This document shows positions 1-11,400 of a stretch of DNA of 64,000 nt, piece after piece (position 1 is the stretch's first letter; each line of letters opens with the position of its first letter). The DNA lies in contig NC_080540.1 of the NCBI RefSeq assembly GCF_028640845.1, forward strand, positions 167,963,752 to 168,027,751, in the 5' to 3' direction. Under the pieces are notes generated by a model. That model worked only from the letters and a program-made list of their open reading frames with translations. It searched no databases and was not told the DNA's origin. A program made the translations under genes and the position numbers. The stretch is from Ahaetulla prasina. Lineage: Eukaryota; Chordata; Lepidosauria; Squamata; Colubridae.

Positions 1-27
1 CCGTTCCTTCTGCCACTGCTTGTGCTT

Positions 28-145
28 TAGAATAGAATAGAATAGAATAGAATAGAATAGAATAGAATAGAATAGAATAGAATAGAATAGAATTGAATTG
101 AATTGAATTGAATTGAATTGAATTGAATTGAATTGAATTGAATTT
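28..145. repeat. Pentanucleotide microsatellite at a LINE tail
   Basis: Tandem GAATA units passing into GAATT units, directly abutting the 3' end of the minus-strand LINE fragment that follows. The change of unit half-way suggests two expansion phases. Confidence 0.95.
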
Positions 146-1262
146 TATTGGCCAAGTGTGATTGGACACACAAGGAATTTGTCTTGGTGCATAGGCTCTC
201 AGTGTACATAAAAGAAAAGATACGTTCATCAAGGTACAACATTTACAACACAATTGATGGTCAATATATCAATATAAATCATAAGGATTGCCAGCAACAA
301 GTTATAGTCATACAGTCATAAGTGGAAGGAGATGGGTGATGGGAACTATGAGACGATTAATAGTAGTGCAGATTCAGTAAATAGTTTGACAGTGTTGATG
401 GAATTATTTGTTTAGCAGAGTGATGGCCTTCGGGAAAAAACTGTTCTTGTGTCTAGTTGTTCTGGTGTGCAGTGCTCTATAGCGTTATTTTGAGGGTAGG
501 AGTTGAAACCATTTATGTCCAGGATGCAAGGGATTTGCAAATATTTTCATGGCCCTCTTCTTGATTCGTGCAGTATACAGGTCCTCAATGGAAGGCAGGT
601 TGGTAGCAATTATTTTTTCTGCAGTTCTAATTATCCTCTGAAGTCTGTGTTTTTCTTGTTGGGTTGCAGAACCGAACCAGACAGTTATAGAGGTGCAAAT
701 GACAGACTCAATAATTCCTCTGTAGAACTGAATCAGCAGCTCCTTGGGCAGTTTGAGCTTACTGAGTTGGCGCAGAAAGAACATTTTTGTTGTCCTTTTT
801 TAATGATGTTTTTGATGTTAGCTGTCCATTTTAGATCTTGCGATATGATAGAACCTAGAAATTTGAAGGTTTCTACTGTTGATACTGTGTTGTCAAGTAT
901 TGTGAGAGGTGGAAGTATGGAAGGGTTTCTCCTAAAGTCTACCACCATTTCTACGGTTTTGAGTGTGTTCAGTTCCAGATTGTTTTGGTTGCACCACAAG
1001 GCTAGTCGTTCGACCTCTCTTCTATATGCGGATTCGTCATTGTCTCGAATGAGACCAATCACTGTTGTGTCATCTGCGAACTTCAGTAGCTTAACAGATG
1101 GATCGTTGGAGATGCAGTCATTGGTATACAGAGAGAAGAGAAGTGGGGAGAGCACACAGCCTTGGGGGGGCCCTGTGCTAATTGTACAGGTATTTGATGT
1201 GATCTTGCTTAGCTTCACCTGCTGCTTCCTGTTTGTTAGGAAGCTTGTGATCCACTTACAAG
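146..1262 (-). mobile_element. CR1/L2-group LINE, 3' part with decayed reverse transcriptase
   Basis: On the minus strand 1218-733 reads a reverse transcriptase with GPPQGCVLSPLLFSLYTNDC and the catalytic box FADDTT, then LELNTLKTVEMVVDFRR. The protein continues after a frameshift near 780 (784-485: LPKELLIQFYRGIIES, with RIIRTAEKI). The element is 5'-truncated near 1260. Its 3' tail (complement of ttattggccaagtgtgattg) recurs at 61170 and, in variant form, at 50230. The sequence fits the CR1/L2/Rex superclade of non-LTR retrotransposons. Confidence 0.8.
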
Positions 1263-1439
1263 TTAAAATTAAAAATTAAATTAATTTTAATTTTTACAAA
1301 ATTAAAAAATTTTCAGCATGCTCTCTAAGGATTAAATCGTCTGTCCTGTATTGCAATCTGTTTATACAGTCACAGCCTGCTGGTGGGAAGAAGAAAGGGG
1401 CCGTAGCTGCTTTGAATTTAAACTTGCATATATATATAT

Positions 1440-1500
1440 TGTGCGTGTGTGTGTGTGTGCAAATATAGTATATGTGAATGTATATGTATGTATATTCAGA
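1440..1500. repeat. TA/TG-rich microsatellite
   Basis: Alternating AT, GTGT and TATG units, imperfect. Confidence 0.7.
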
Positions 1501-1564
1501 AGATGTTGGTTGATCTCTCATATGAGAGTCTTAGCAGTTCCTAGGAAGGTTCCCCTTTTGCAGT

Positions 1565-1710
1565 TCCTAGGAAGGCTCCCCTCCCTTTCCTTCTGCCACT
1601 GCTTGTGGTTTTTACATATATATATACATACATACATACATCTATGTATGTATGTATGTATAAAGACCACAAGCAGTGGCAGAAGGAAAAGGAGGGGAGC
1701 CTTCCTAGGA
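1565..1710. repeat. Long inverted repeat with microsatellite loop
   Basis: Arms of about 50 bp (left begins tcctaggaaggctcccct, right is its complement ending ccttcctagga) surround a TATA/TATG repeat loop. The motif ccttctgccactgcttgtg in the left arm also occurs at positions 7-25. No coding content. Confidence 0.8.
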
Positions 1711-1775
1711 CAGATATCACTCCCTCCCTCTCCCCCCCCCATACACATATATCTATATATACCTAAGTATCTCTC

Positions 1776-1810
1776 TATGTGTGTGTGTGTGTGTGTACAC
1801 AGACAGATAG

Positions 1811-1862
<52 letters not shown>
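1776..1862. repeat. Compound (TG)n-(AC)n-(AG)n microsatellite
   Basis: Runs of GT, then CA, then AG dinucleotides with short interruptions. Confidence 0.95.
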
Positions 1863-1866
<4 letters not shown>

Positions 1867-1879
1867 AGACAGACAGACA

Positions 1880-2115
1880 GTGTTTCCCCAAAAATAATAC
1901 TGGGTCTTATATATATTATTTTTTTGCTCCAAAAAATGCATTAGGTCTTATTTTCTCATTAGGTCTTATTTTTGGTGAAATACGGTACTAAATGCATCCA
2001 TCTGGCTGACAATCTTAATTGGGGCTTATTTTGAGGGTAGAGCTTATATTATGAGCATCCTGAAAAATCATGCTAGGATTTATTTTCCAGTTGGGTATTA
2101 TTTTCGGGGAATACA
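1880..2115. mobile_element. Palindromic non-autonomous DNA element
   Basis: Ends tgtttccccaaaaataata and tattattttcggggaataca are complementary, with repeated ggtcttattttt-type subterminal motifs. It looks like a MITE; the superfamily is not decided here. Confidence 0.6.
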
Positions 2116-2138
2116 TACACGTATACACATATACACAA

Positions 2139-2194
2139 TGGATGGATGGATGGATGGATGGATGGATGGATGGATGGATGGATGGATGGATGGA
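2139..2194. repeat. (GATG)n microsatellite
   Basis: About 13 tandem tetranucleotides (gatg/atgg). Confidence 0.95.
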
Positions 2195-2409
2195 TAGATC
2201 GACAGATATAGTTACATAGTTATGGTTTATATAGTTATATATAGGTATATAAAAAGTCCACAGAGGAACTGAGAGTTTTCACTAAACAGGTGCATGCTTG
2301 TTTGTTCAATCGATCATGTTTGTAATGGAAACTCATTTTCTCTGTGGCATTTTTTTGCCCAAAGAAATGTGATGATATGCAAACTGGCTGTATTTCTTCT
2401 TTGCCCTAG

Positions 2410-2467
2410 GATTACCCCAAAAATCGCCATCCTGGCTGGAGCAGAGGGTCTGTAGCCTACCATGCAG
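2410..2467 (+). CDS. SPRYD3: SPRYD3 exon (second SPRY domain, start)
   Basis: Acceptor ccctag and donor GTGAGT bound a 58-bp exon that reads [19 protein letters not shown] plus one base. The leftover G joins AC of the next exon to make Asp (HA-D-DGK). It is the first exon in the window; the previous exon is left of position 1. Confidence 0.93.
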
Positions 2468-5400
2468 GTGAGTATCCAAGACCCAGATTTGGCTGTAATA
2501 GGAGGAACAGTCTGGCCGAATCCCATGATACGTTGATTTTGCTATATTTGCTTTCTCTAAAAGGCTACCATGGAGATGTCTGCTGTCTAGCAACTTACAG
2601 AAGTTAAACAGCAAAAATAGTACACTTGCAGCAATTTAAAATGTTACATCACCTTTCAGTACATATATTTTGAAACAGAGAGCCCCTTGTTTGGAAGGGG
2701 TATGAAGATGAAAATAGCTTGGTCAGAGGATGAGAATTCTTTCAATCATAGTCTATAGCGTTTAATACCCCACTTCTTATAACTATTCAAATAATAAGTG
2801 AACATTATATTTTGCATTGCAGATGAGCTAAGGGGGGAAAGATGGTCTCAGGATCAGTTTCCAGATAGATCCAGGACGTGAAATTTTAATGCAGGTTTCT
2901 GTGTATCATACGGCATATCAGCATGGCTTTTGAACATTGGAGCTCCTTAGAGTTGTTGAATGTTTATTTTTAAAGCTAGCCGGTTGGAATTAAAATCTAA
3001 TATGTGTGAGTTTATTAAATAAAAAGTAATTTATCCATCTGAGGGGGAAAAAAAGAAAGAAAAGAAAATACATTATCAACATTTGGAGGAAATTGTTAGG
3101 TTTGGCAGTGGGAATGGATAGGGGATTGAGCAGAGGTCAGAGGTTTGATAATATATCCTCAGTTGCTCTCTGACATCTGAAAGAAATGAAAATGGGAGTA
3201 TGCTGAATTCTTTTATATGTTGGAATTGGTGTTTTTTTTCTTCTTGTTTTCAGTGGATAATGTTAAAAGATGGTGATTCCAAATTTGGAGTGATTTTTCT
3301 ACAGAGTAGATAGCAAAATGGAGTCTTGTCACTGCAGCAACTTCTGAGTATTTCTCTGAACTTCTATCCGTCTTGCTTGTTTAAATTAAGATAACAGCAT
3401 AGTTAGCTAATTTGTTAGGGCAGTTCATCGTTTAAGCACTAGTATGAATAGATGCCAGAATAGAACAGCAAAGGTTTAATTTGTTGGATGCCATTTATTC
3501 AAAATGAAGACAAAATAAGCCTTATTACCATATGAAAAGCCTCCTTACCGGACATGAGAAAGGAACAATATCTCCTCTAAAATAATATTTTCCACTATAA
3601 TTTCTTGATCTTCAAAGAGAGAGGAATTGCTGGCCAACTCATTATCTTCTTACCTAATCTACTCATGGAAATTATCAGCTAGCATTTCTCATAGGCTGAT
3701 TTAAGTTTTGTTTTGTTTTTTATTTTTTGTACTTCTAGAGAGTGAGGTTTCTGCTGATATCTCCGTCTTGTGATGGATTGGTGGTATTCTAGCTATGTAA
3801 GGATCTATATTTAGAGGACACCGAGAGCCCAACTGTTCAAGCCTGAAGTCTTATTAGAATAGAAGACACAACCAACCTTAGATACCACCTCTCATGAACT
3901 AAAGCTATGTCTTAGTTCCCTATAATATCAATCCTGGTAAAGGCGAAGAAGCTATTTTCAGTTACTTATCTATCATTCTTAAGTTCTCTTCATTATCTTT
4001 TGGGGAATTACTGAAAACAGTTGAACATTTGATCCTTCTTTCCCTATCTCTATTGTTTCAGATTCATACATAAACTGGCTTCAGCACTTCTAGTGGTTTC
4101 CCAAGACACCACTATCATAGTCACCCTCATTGTTGGTCACACCCACATTGTTTTTACATCTTTTAGTTTGGCCATTTTTTCATCATATAATAGAGATACC
4201 CATGTGTAGTTTTGCACTTAGCTGCTGGATAACCATCAACCCAATAATGTTAAAAAAATAATTCCTCACTAAAACCAAAGTCCCATAATTAGATAGTGAA
4301 ACAGAGTCTGTATCATTCACAGTAACAGCAATTAAGTCTGTGTTAGCAAACCATGGTTAAAATAGTGGTTCTTACTAGGAATCTCAGAGGAATTTCTTTT
4401 GACATGTTACCCATGCTTAACTCACTGAGAATTGATGAAATTTGATAGGTCTGGAGAATATCAGGTTGGAGGGGAGGGAATCTGAGAAGGTAAATATGGT
4501 TTCATAATTTGTGTGGGGATCTCAACCACGACAAAGACTGTGGCTAAGCAATTTGTCTGCACTATGCTTACGAGTACCTGGGAGAGAAAATAATTACCTG
4601 GAAATCTTAACTTATTCCAAAAACAATGACTAGATAAATGAATCTGGGGAAGAATAAAATAATCGTGAAGGACGTTAAATCCTCAGCTGCTTATCAATGA
4701 TTCATTCTTTCCTTCTTGGCTGCTCGGATCTCAACAGATGCTGCGGTTATTGGTTTCAGGCTTAAGGATCAGAAAACAGTGAAATTTAAAACCTCATAAT
4801 TCAGCATATTTGGGATACTTATAAGAACAAGATCCAACAGTTCCTAGACTCAGTTCTACTTGCAAATAATGCCAAAAGTCACTGTTAGAAAGAAGCCAAA
4901 ACAGATTAGCATGGAGTGATTTGGCCAGCTGGCCATATACTTAGTAACTCTCATCTCATATGTTGGGGTCTGTTACTATAAGTCTGTCTTTTAGATATCA
5001 GCTTATACAGGTACTCCTCGGCTTACAAAAGTTCATTTAGTGACCGTTCAAAGTTACAACAGCACTGAAAAAAGTGACTTACGACCATTTTTCACTCTTA
5101 CACAGCATCTCCAAACAACGTATTGATGCTTGACAACTGGTTCATATTTATGACGGTTGCAGTGTCCCAGGGTCATGTGATCACCTTTTGCGACCTTCTG
5201 AGAAGCAAAGTCAATGGAGAAGCCAGGTTCACTTAACAGCCTTGTTGCTAAGTTAACAACTGGAATGATTCACTTAACAAATGTGGCAAGAAAAGTCTTA
5301 AAATGGGGCAAAGCTCCCATAGCAAATGTCTCACTTAACAACATACATTTTGGGCTCAATTGTGATCATAAGTCGAGGACTACCTGTAATTAGTTGGCTC

Positions 5401-8400
5401 ATCCAGGTGTGGGTAAGGGTGTTTTGTTTTTTGTTTTGTATTTTTGCCCCATAAAAGATAGAAAATGTCCCAGATTTTCTAGCTGTTGCATTCCGTTGCA
5501 GGTGGGCTGATGATGTTTTCTGTACAGATAGTTCTCGACTTGCAACTATTCCTTTGAAGTTACAACAGCACTGAAAAAAGTGACTTTAACGGCATTTTTT
5601 TCCACTCTTAAGACCATTGCGGTATTCCCATGGTCATGTGATCAAAATTTGGCTGCCTAGCAACTGGCATGTATTTATGACAGTTGTGTTGTCCCGGGAT
5701 CATATGATTAGCATGTGTAACCTTCCTAGACAAGGAAAGTCAACAGAGGGAGCCAGATTCCCTTAACGACAGCACAATTCACTTAATGGCTGCAGTGATT
5801 CACTTATCAGCTGTGGCAAAACGGGTTGTACAATGGGACAAAGTTCATTTAACAACTGCCTTGCTTAGCAGTGGAAATTTGGGGCTCCATTGTGGTCATA
5901 AGTCAAGGACCACCTGTATTATCTTGGATCGAATACTTTTTCAACTTTTGGATGCAAAGGACCCATCATACAGACAAATCAATGAGGTACTTTTACACTG
6001 AGGGACATTTAAAACCGATGGGCTTCCTGCCTTCCAGCTCTTCCTCTAAAAATAATGAGAAAAAGATGAAGATTTCAGATCTTCTAACTCACTCACTGTA
6101 GGGCAGGGGTCTCCAACCTTGGCAACTTTTAAGCCTGGCGGACTTCAACTCCCAGCCAGCAAAGCAAAGCAAAGCTGGCTGGGGAATTCTGGGAGTTGAA
6201 GTCCGCCAGGCTTAAAGTTGCCACGGTTGGACACCCCTGCTCTAGGCAGTGCCATCTTAGCTGCCTTCATGCAACCACAACGAAAGATTCTTCTCTCCCA
6301 AGATGCCACAGGTAGGCAAGGCTCCCCTCCTCCTTAAGAACTTCACAAGAAGAGCAAAAAAGTTGGGAGACCAAAAACAGCGGTTTGTGGCTAACGTGTG
6401 TCCTCTTCTAGTAGGGTCAAATAGTGCACTCAGATGTATGTTGAATTGCATTCCTGAGTGACCTGTTTTTTCTTAATTCTGGAACAGGGAAGCACCACAA
6501 GGCATCCAAGCTCAACTGCAGCTTCTGTGAAAGTCTTGCAAAAGTTGCCACCAAATTGTAATTTTTAAAGTGACAGAGAGTGGGGAGGGAAATAAATGAC
6601 ATACATGGAGAATAACTCCGTTTGATTTAATGGGAGCCAAGGAAAAATCATTTTAGTCTTTCCATGAAGCCTGCTTACTTTCCAAAGCACGGGCCAACTT
6701 TTGATCTCCCTTTTCAAGTATAAAGACCCTTGAATGGCTTTCGCACAGGGAAGATTTATGGAGGATTTAGGAATGTCCAATACTGTTTAGGTTGGAACAC
6801 TTTGGCTTCAGGATGCCCGTTCTCCCTACTTTTTGGAGCCAGGACACCAAATATCATTTTGGTTCTAAGTAACCCACTTCCAGAGATGTATAAATCACAC
6901 TCAAGAATTTGCAGGTCGCCCTCTCTGAGAAAGTGACAGTCTAAGCCAGGGGTCTCCACCCTTGGCAACTTTAAGCCTGGAGGACTTCAATTCCCAGAAG
7001 CTTTGCTGGCTGGGGAATTCTGGGAATTGAAGTCTACCAGGCTTAAAGTTGCCAAGGTTAGAGACCCCTGGTCTAAGCAGGATCACTCCCAGCAGTCCAC
7101 TTTGGGACAATTCTGCTTCAAGGAAAGGCGCAGCTACAGAGAAAGATAGTGCATTAACCTTCCGTTGCCCATCTCCTGCTGGAACTGGTCGCCTTCACCC
7201 TTTTCCCAACCACGGGTCTGTTCTTCTCCCATCGGCTGCCGTCCTCTCGATCTTCCTTTCTTACGTTTTACTGAGCTGTGGGGGGATTCCCTAAAAGGCG
7301 CTCTTGCTGGCCAGCCTTCATTTATTTGAGACACGTTCTGGAATGTTTGCACAAGATTATTCTCAAAGTTTCCTTGGCAGCCGGGGGAAATATTTACTGC
7401 CCTTTTGCCAAGCAAACCTCCCTCTTTCATGAAGACAAAGGGTCTTGGCCCCGTGCCTTGTGTTCTGGGCACCCGCATCCGCTGCGCATAGCTGAATTCG
7501 GGGAGAATAAAAGAGCCACCGGGGCCTTTCAAGTGGTCTCTGCTCCACCTCTCCCTTCCTTTTTTGCTTTTGTTCTCCTCTGTCCAGAGGAAAGGAATTG
7601 TTCTGACCACTGGGTTTCAGAGTCGTCTGGCTTTGATCACGGGTGGCACAAAAGTATGTGGGTTTTTTTCCCCCTTCTCTTATTGGCCTGGCCCGGCAGA
7701 GTGCCTGATTGGCTAGACTAGTTTGTTTAGCCTCGGAGGGACCGTACTGTAAATAGACACTATGGGAAACTTGGTCAACTTTGAATGCTGGGTAGGCATA
7801 CTGGGTTATCTTGCCAGAGGAGCCCTGCCTGTTCATAAAGCAAGATTCAGATTTTATTGTGGGGTTCCAGTACTGGTTAACTTCCGCAGGTAGTCCTCGA
7901 CGTACGATCGCAATTGAGCCCAAAATTTCCGTGGTTTAAGGGAGACGTGGGTTAAGTGAATGTCGCCCCATTTTACATCTTTTCTCGCCGCAGTTGTTAA
8001 GTGAATCACTGCAGTTGATACGTTAGTAACCTGGGTCGTTAAGTGAATCCGGCTTCCCTGTTGACTTGGCTTGTCAGAAGGCCGCAAAAGGGGATCACAT
8101 GATCTTGGGGGGGGGCGGTCATAAATATAAACCAGTTCCAAGCATCTGATCACATCATTGTGGGGATGCGGCAAAGGTTGTAACCGTGAAAAACGGTCAT
8201 AAGTCACATTTTTCAGTGCCATTGTAACTTTGAATGGTCACTGAGCAAACGGTTGTAAGTCAAGGACTACCTGTACTTTTGACAGGTTTCCTCTGAGGTG
8301 CTAATTTACTGTCCTTCAGATGTGTGGCTTTCACCCTTCAGTATCTGGCTACACACTCTGAGAATTGTACTCCTAGACAGCTGGAGGGTGGTGAATTGGG

Positions 8401-11400
8401 GAAATGAATGTATAACAGTAGGAACCGAATTGAGAAGTTCTGTTTATTTTAGGGACTTTCTATGGTATGAGCTTAGTCAAGAATGACAGACTGTGAAGAC
8501 CTAATAATCCAGAAGTGGCCAGTTTTGCAAAGAAACCCACAAAACAGTCCTTGCTTTCAAAATCATTAGTTGTATGGTGGCTTGGCAAAGGGAAATGAGC
8601 ATGACCTTCTTTCCCACAGCTGCTTTTGGTCAGTTTCATTTCTATTTGTTGAAGAGGAAGGGGCTTCCCTTCACTAGCAGCCTTCTTAATTTCCAGGTTG
8701 GGTGAGGAACATCTTTATGCAGCCTGTCTACTTGCCAGTCCAGATGTCGCAGGCATTCACTTAGACAGCAGTCCCTATTACTAGTGGCTTGCCTTTAAAT
8801 CCAAGTTTAGTTTCAATGGCTTTGAGTCTCGCTCCAAGGATTTCCTGTCAGATGTTTAAAAAAAGAGGTAGAACAATGCTGTGTTGCACCTCTCCTGGTA
8901 AGCCCCCAATTGCTTAGTTGGATAATTTTTTTATTTACGTCTCTTAAGTCAGGGTTCACTAACCCTTGGTTCCATGGATTGGCACCAGTCTGTGGCATGC
9001 CATGAACCGGTCCATGCAAACAAGCAAAGCCCCACCCGCAGGATGCAGGCAGCATGTGAAACCATGTCCCCTCCAGTCTGTGGAAAAATCTCTCCCCACG
9101 GCTGGCTGGGGAATTCTGGGAGTTGAAGTCCTCCAGGCTTAAAGTTGCCAAGGTTTTTTTTTTTATTTACATTTATATCCCGCCCTTCTCCGAAGACTCA
9201 GGGCGGCTTACAGTGTATAAGGCAATAGTCTCATTCTATTTGTATATTTACAAAGTCAACTTATTGCCCCCCCAACAATCTGGGTCCTCATTTTACCTAC
9301 CTTATAAAGGATGGAAGGCTGAGTCAACCTTGGGCCGGGCTTGAACCTGCAGTAATTGCAGGCTGCTGTGTTCTAATAACAGGCTTCTTACCAGCCTGAG
9401 CTACCACGGCCCTTGGAGATCCCTGCTCCACGGGATCGGTCCCTGGGGCCCAAAAGGTTGGGGACCACTTGTCTTAAATGATGCATTTAAGTGTTTGTTC
9501 TGTCCTGTTTCTTCATGGCTTTGGAATCACAAAACCTAGAAAAATAGAGCTATTCCTGGGCCAATTGCTGAATATGGAGTAAAAGGGAGATAGGCAATTC
9601 CTAAAACCCTGAATTTCACCAAACAGTCAGGGGAACTGAATTTGTCCCGTGCCAAATTCTTGGTAACCCTTTCTATCCCTGCCCAATGACTGAAGTGGTG
9701 CTTGGTTAACCATAGCTTAGCCTGAGATTTCTACATCTGGCCTTAGACACTCCTAACATTTTTAGCAGCTTTTATTTTGCCAATGTTACGTGAAGACAAA
9801 CTGAGTTCCAGAAACTTCCACACGCTAATGGCTGTCCCTTTTCTCTTTTGCAGACGATGGCAAAATCTTCCATGGAAGTGGAGTGGGGGACCCCTTTGGC
9901 CCCCGTTGCTATAAAGGAGACATTATGGGTTGTGGGATCATGTTTCCACGCGATTACATCCTTGATAGCGAGGGTGAGCATTTAGACTTGGGTGGACGTC
10001 ATGCTATTTAAAGGAAATAACGAATAATATAGTAGGTGTTTCTAGATTGACAGATGCAGGTGTAGAATAGAATTACCGTATTTTTCGGAGTATAAGACGC
10101 ACCTTATTTTTTGGGGAGGAAAAGAAGAAAAAAGCTGATTGGCAGGTGGTTTGGCCTCCCGGAATACCCCCAATCAGCTGTTTCCCAGAGGTGAATTTTA
10201 GCAACAGGTTCCTTGGTTGTGAGCTCTGTGCCTTGCTTTTTGTTTTTTTTTCTGCCTCTGAAACTGTTTCAGAAAAAACTTTTTTCTCCCTCTGAAAGCC
10301 TCCGAAACAGAGCTTCAGAAAAAAAGCCACTAAAGCCTCTGTTTGGGGGCTTTTTTTTCTGAAGCTCTGTTTGGCAGCTTCTTTTCTGAAGCTTCGTTTT
10401 TGAGGCTTTATTCAGCATCTGAAACCTCCCTTTGAGAATCTGGGTGGGGCTACATTCGGAGTATAAGACACACCCAGATTTTCACCCTCTTTTTTGGGGG
10501 GAAAAGGTGCGTCTTATACTCCAAAAAGTACGGTAGACAGCAATTTTCTGTAGAAAATTGTTACAAAGGGGTTAGCATCCTGCTGCCTCTCTGCTGAATC
10601 TGTTTCACTGGAAGGAGGTATTGCTGACCCCAGGGTTATGAAAAGGGGTGCGCAAATGGAGTGGGGGCTTGGGATTTGCTGTCCTGTGTAATTGTGTCAG
10701 ATGGGACAGCTCAAGAAGTTTGCCAGCTGGCCTGTAGAGGCAGTCTTCCCATCCAGGTACAATCCTGAAGAAGTTACTTTGGATATCTTTTAGAATAATT
10801 GGAAGGGAGTGGGTAAAATTTGAGAAAAAGTAGGACCATCTTTGGGTGCCTTCCAATCTTTTGGTGGGTGATTTAGAACTGGCCTTTCTCAGTCCTTACC
10901 TCTAGATGTTGTGAAAGCCTCTCCTGTAAATACCAGGGGAATTGCCATCTTTAGACATGATCAAGCCAGCCTTCCTTTCAGCCGGGTTTTTAATAATATT
11001 TAGTCATTTAGACACCTCTAATATGGGTTTCCTGTTGATGGGAATCCTTTAAGGTATTTTAATTGTAATGTACATCAGCCTTAGCGCTTTTGAAAGGTTA
11101 GTGCAGAACTAAAATACTACTATTTCCACTGTTGCTGTCTCTCTGAAAATATATACGGGCAATTGTTAGCCATCACAAATGTCAAGACAACTAGATATTT
11201 TACGAAGCTGAATTAAATTGATTTGTGGTCACGATGGGATTTGCAGCTTCAGGCTGTTCCTAAACTCTAGTGGTGCGATTTTCTTATTTCTGGAGTCATG
11301 AAGCTGAGCTTCAATATTTTCCCTGCTTTTTTTTCCAGGGCAATTTTTTTTTTCCATAATAATTCCCACAATTTGACCAGTGTACAATACAATCACTTAT

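Noticed and set aside
7134..7923. Open frames of 147-186 codons on both strands in a SPRYD3 intron
   Set aside because: Mutually overlapping, no family similarity and no conserved motif; likely chance frames in moderately GC-rich DNA.
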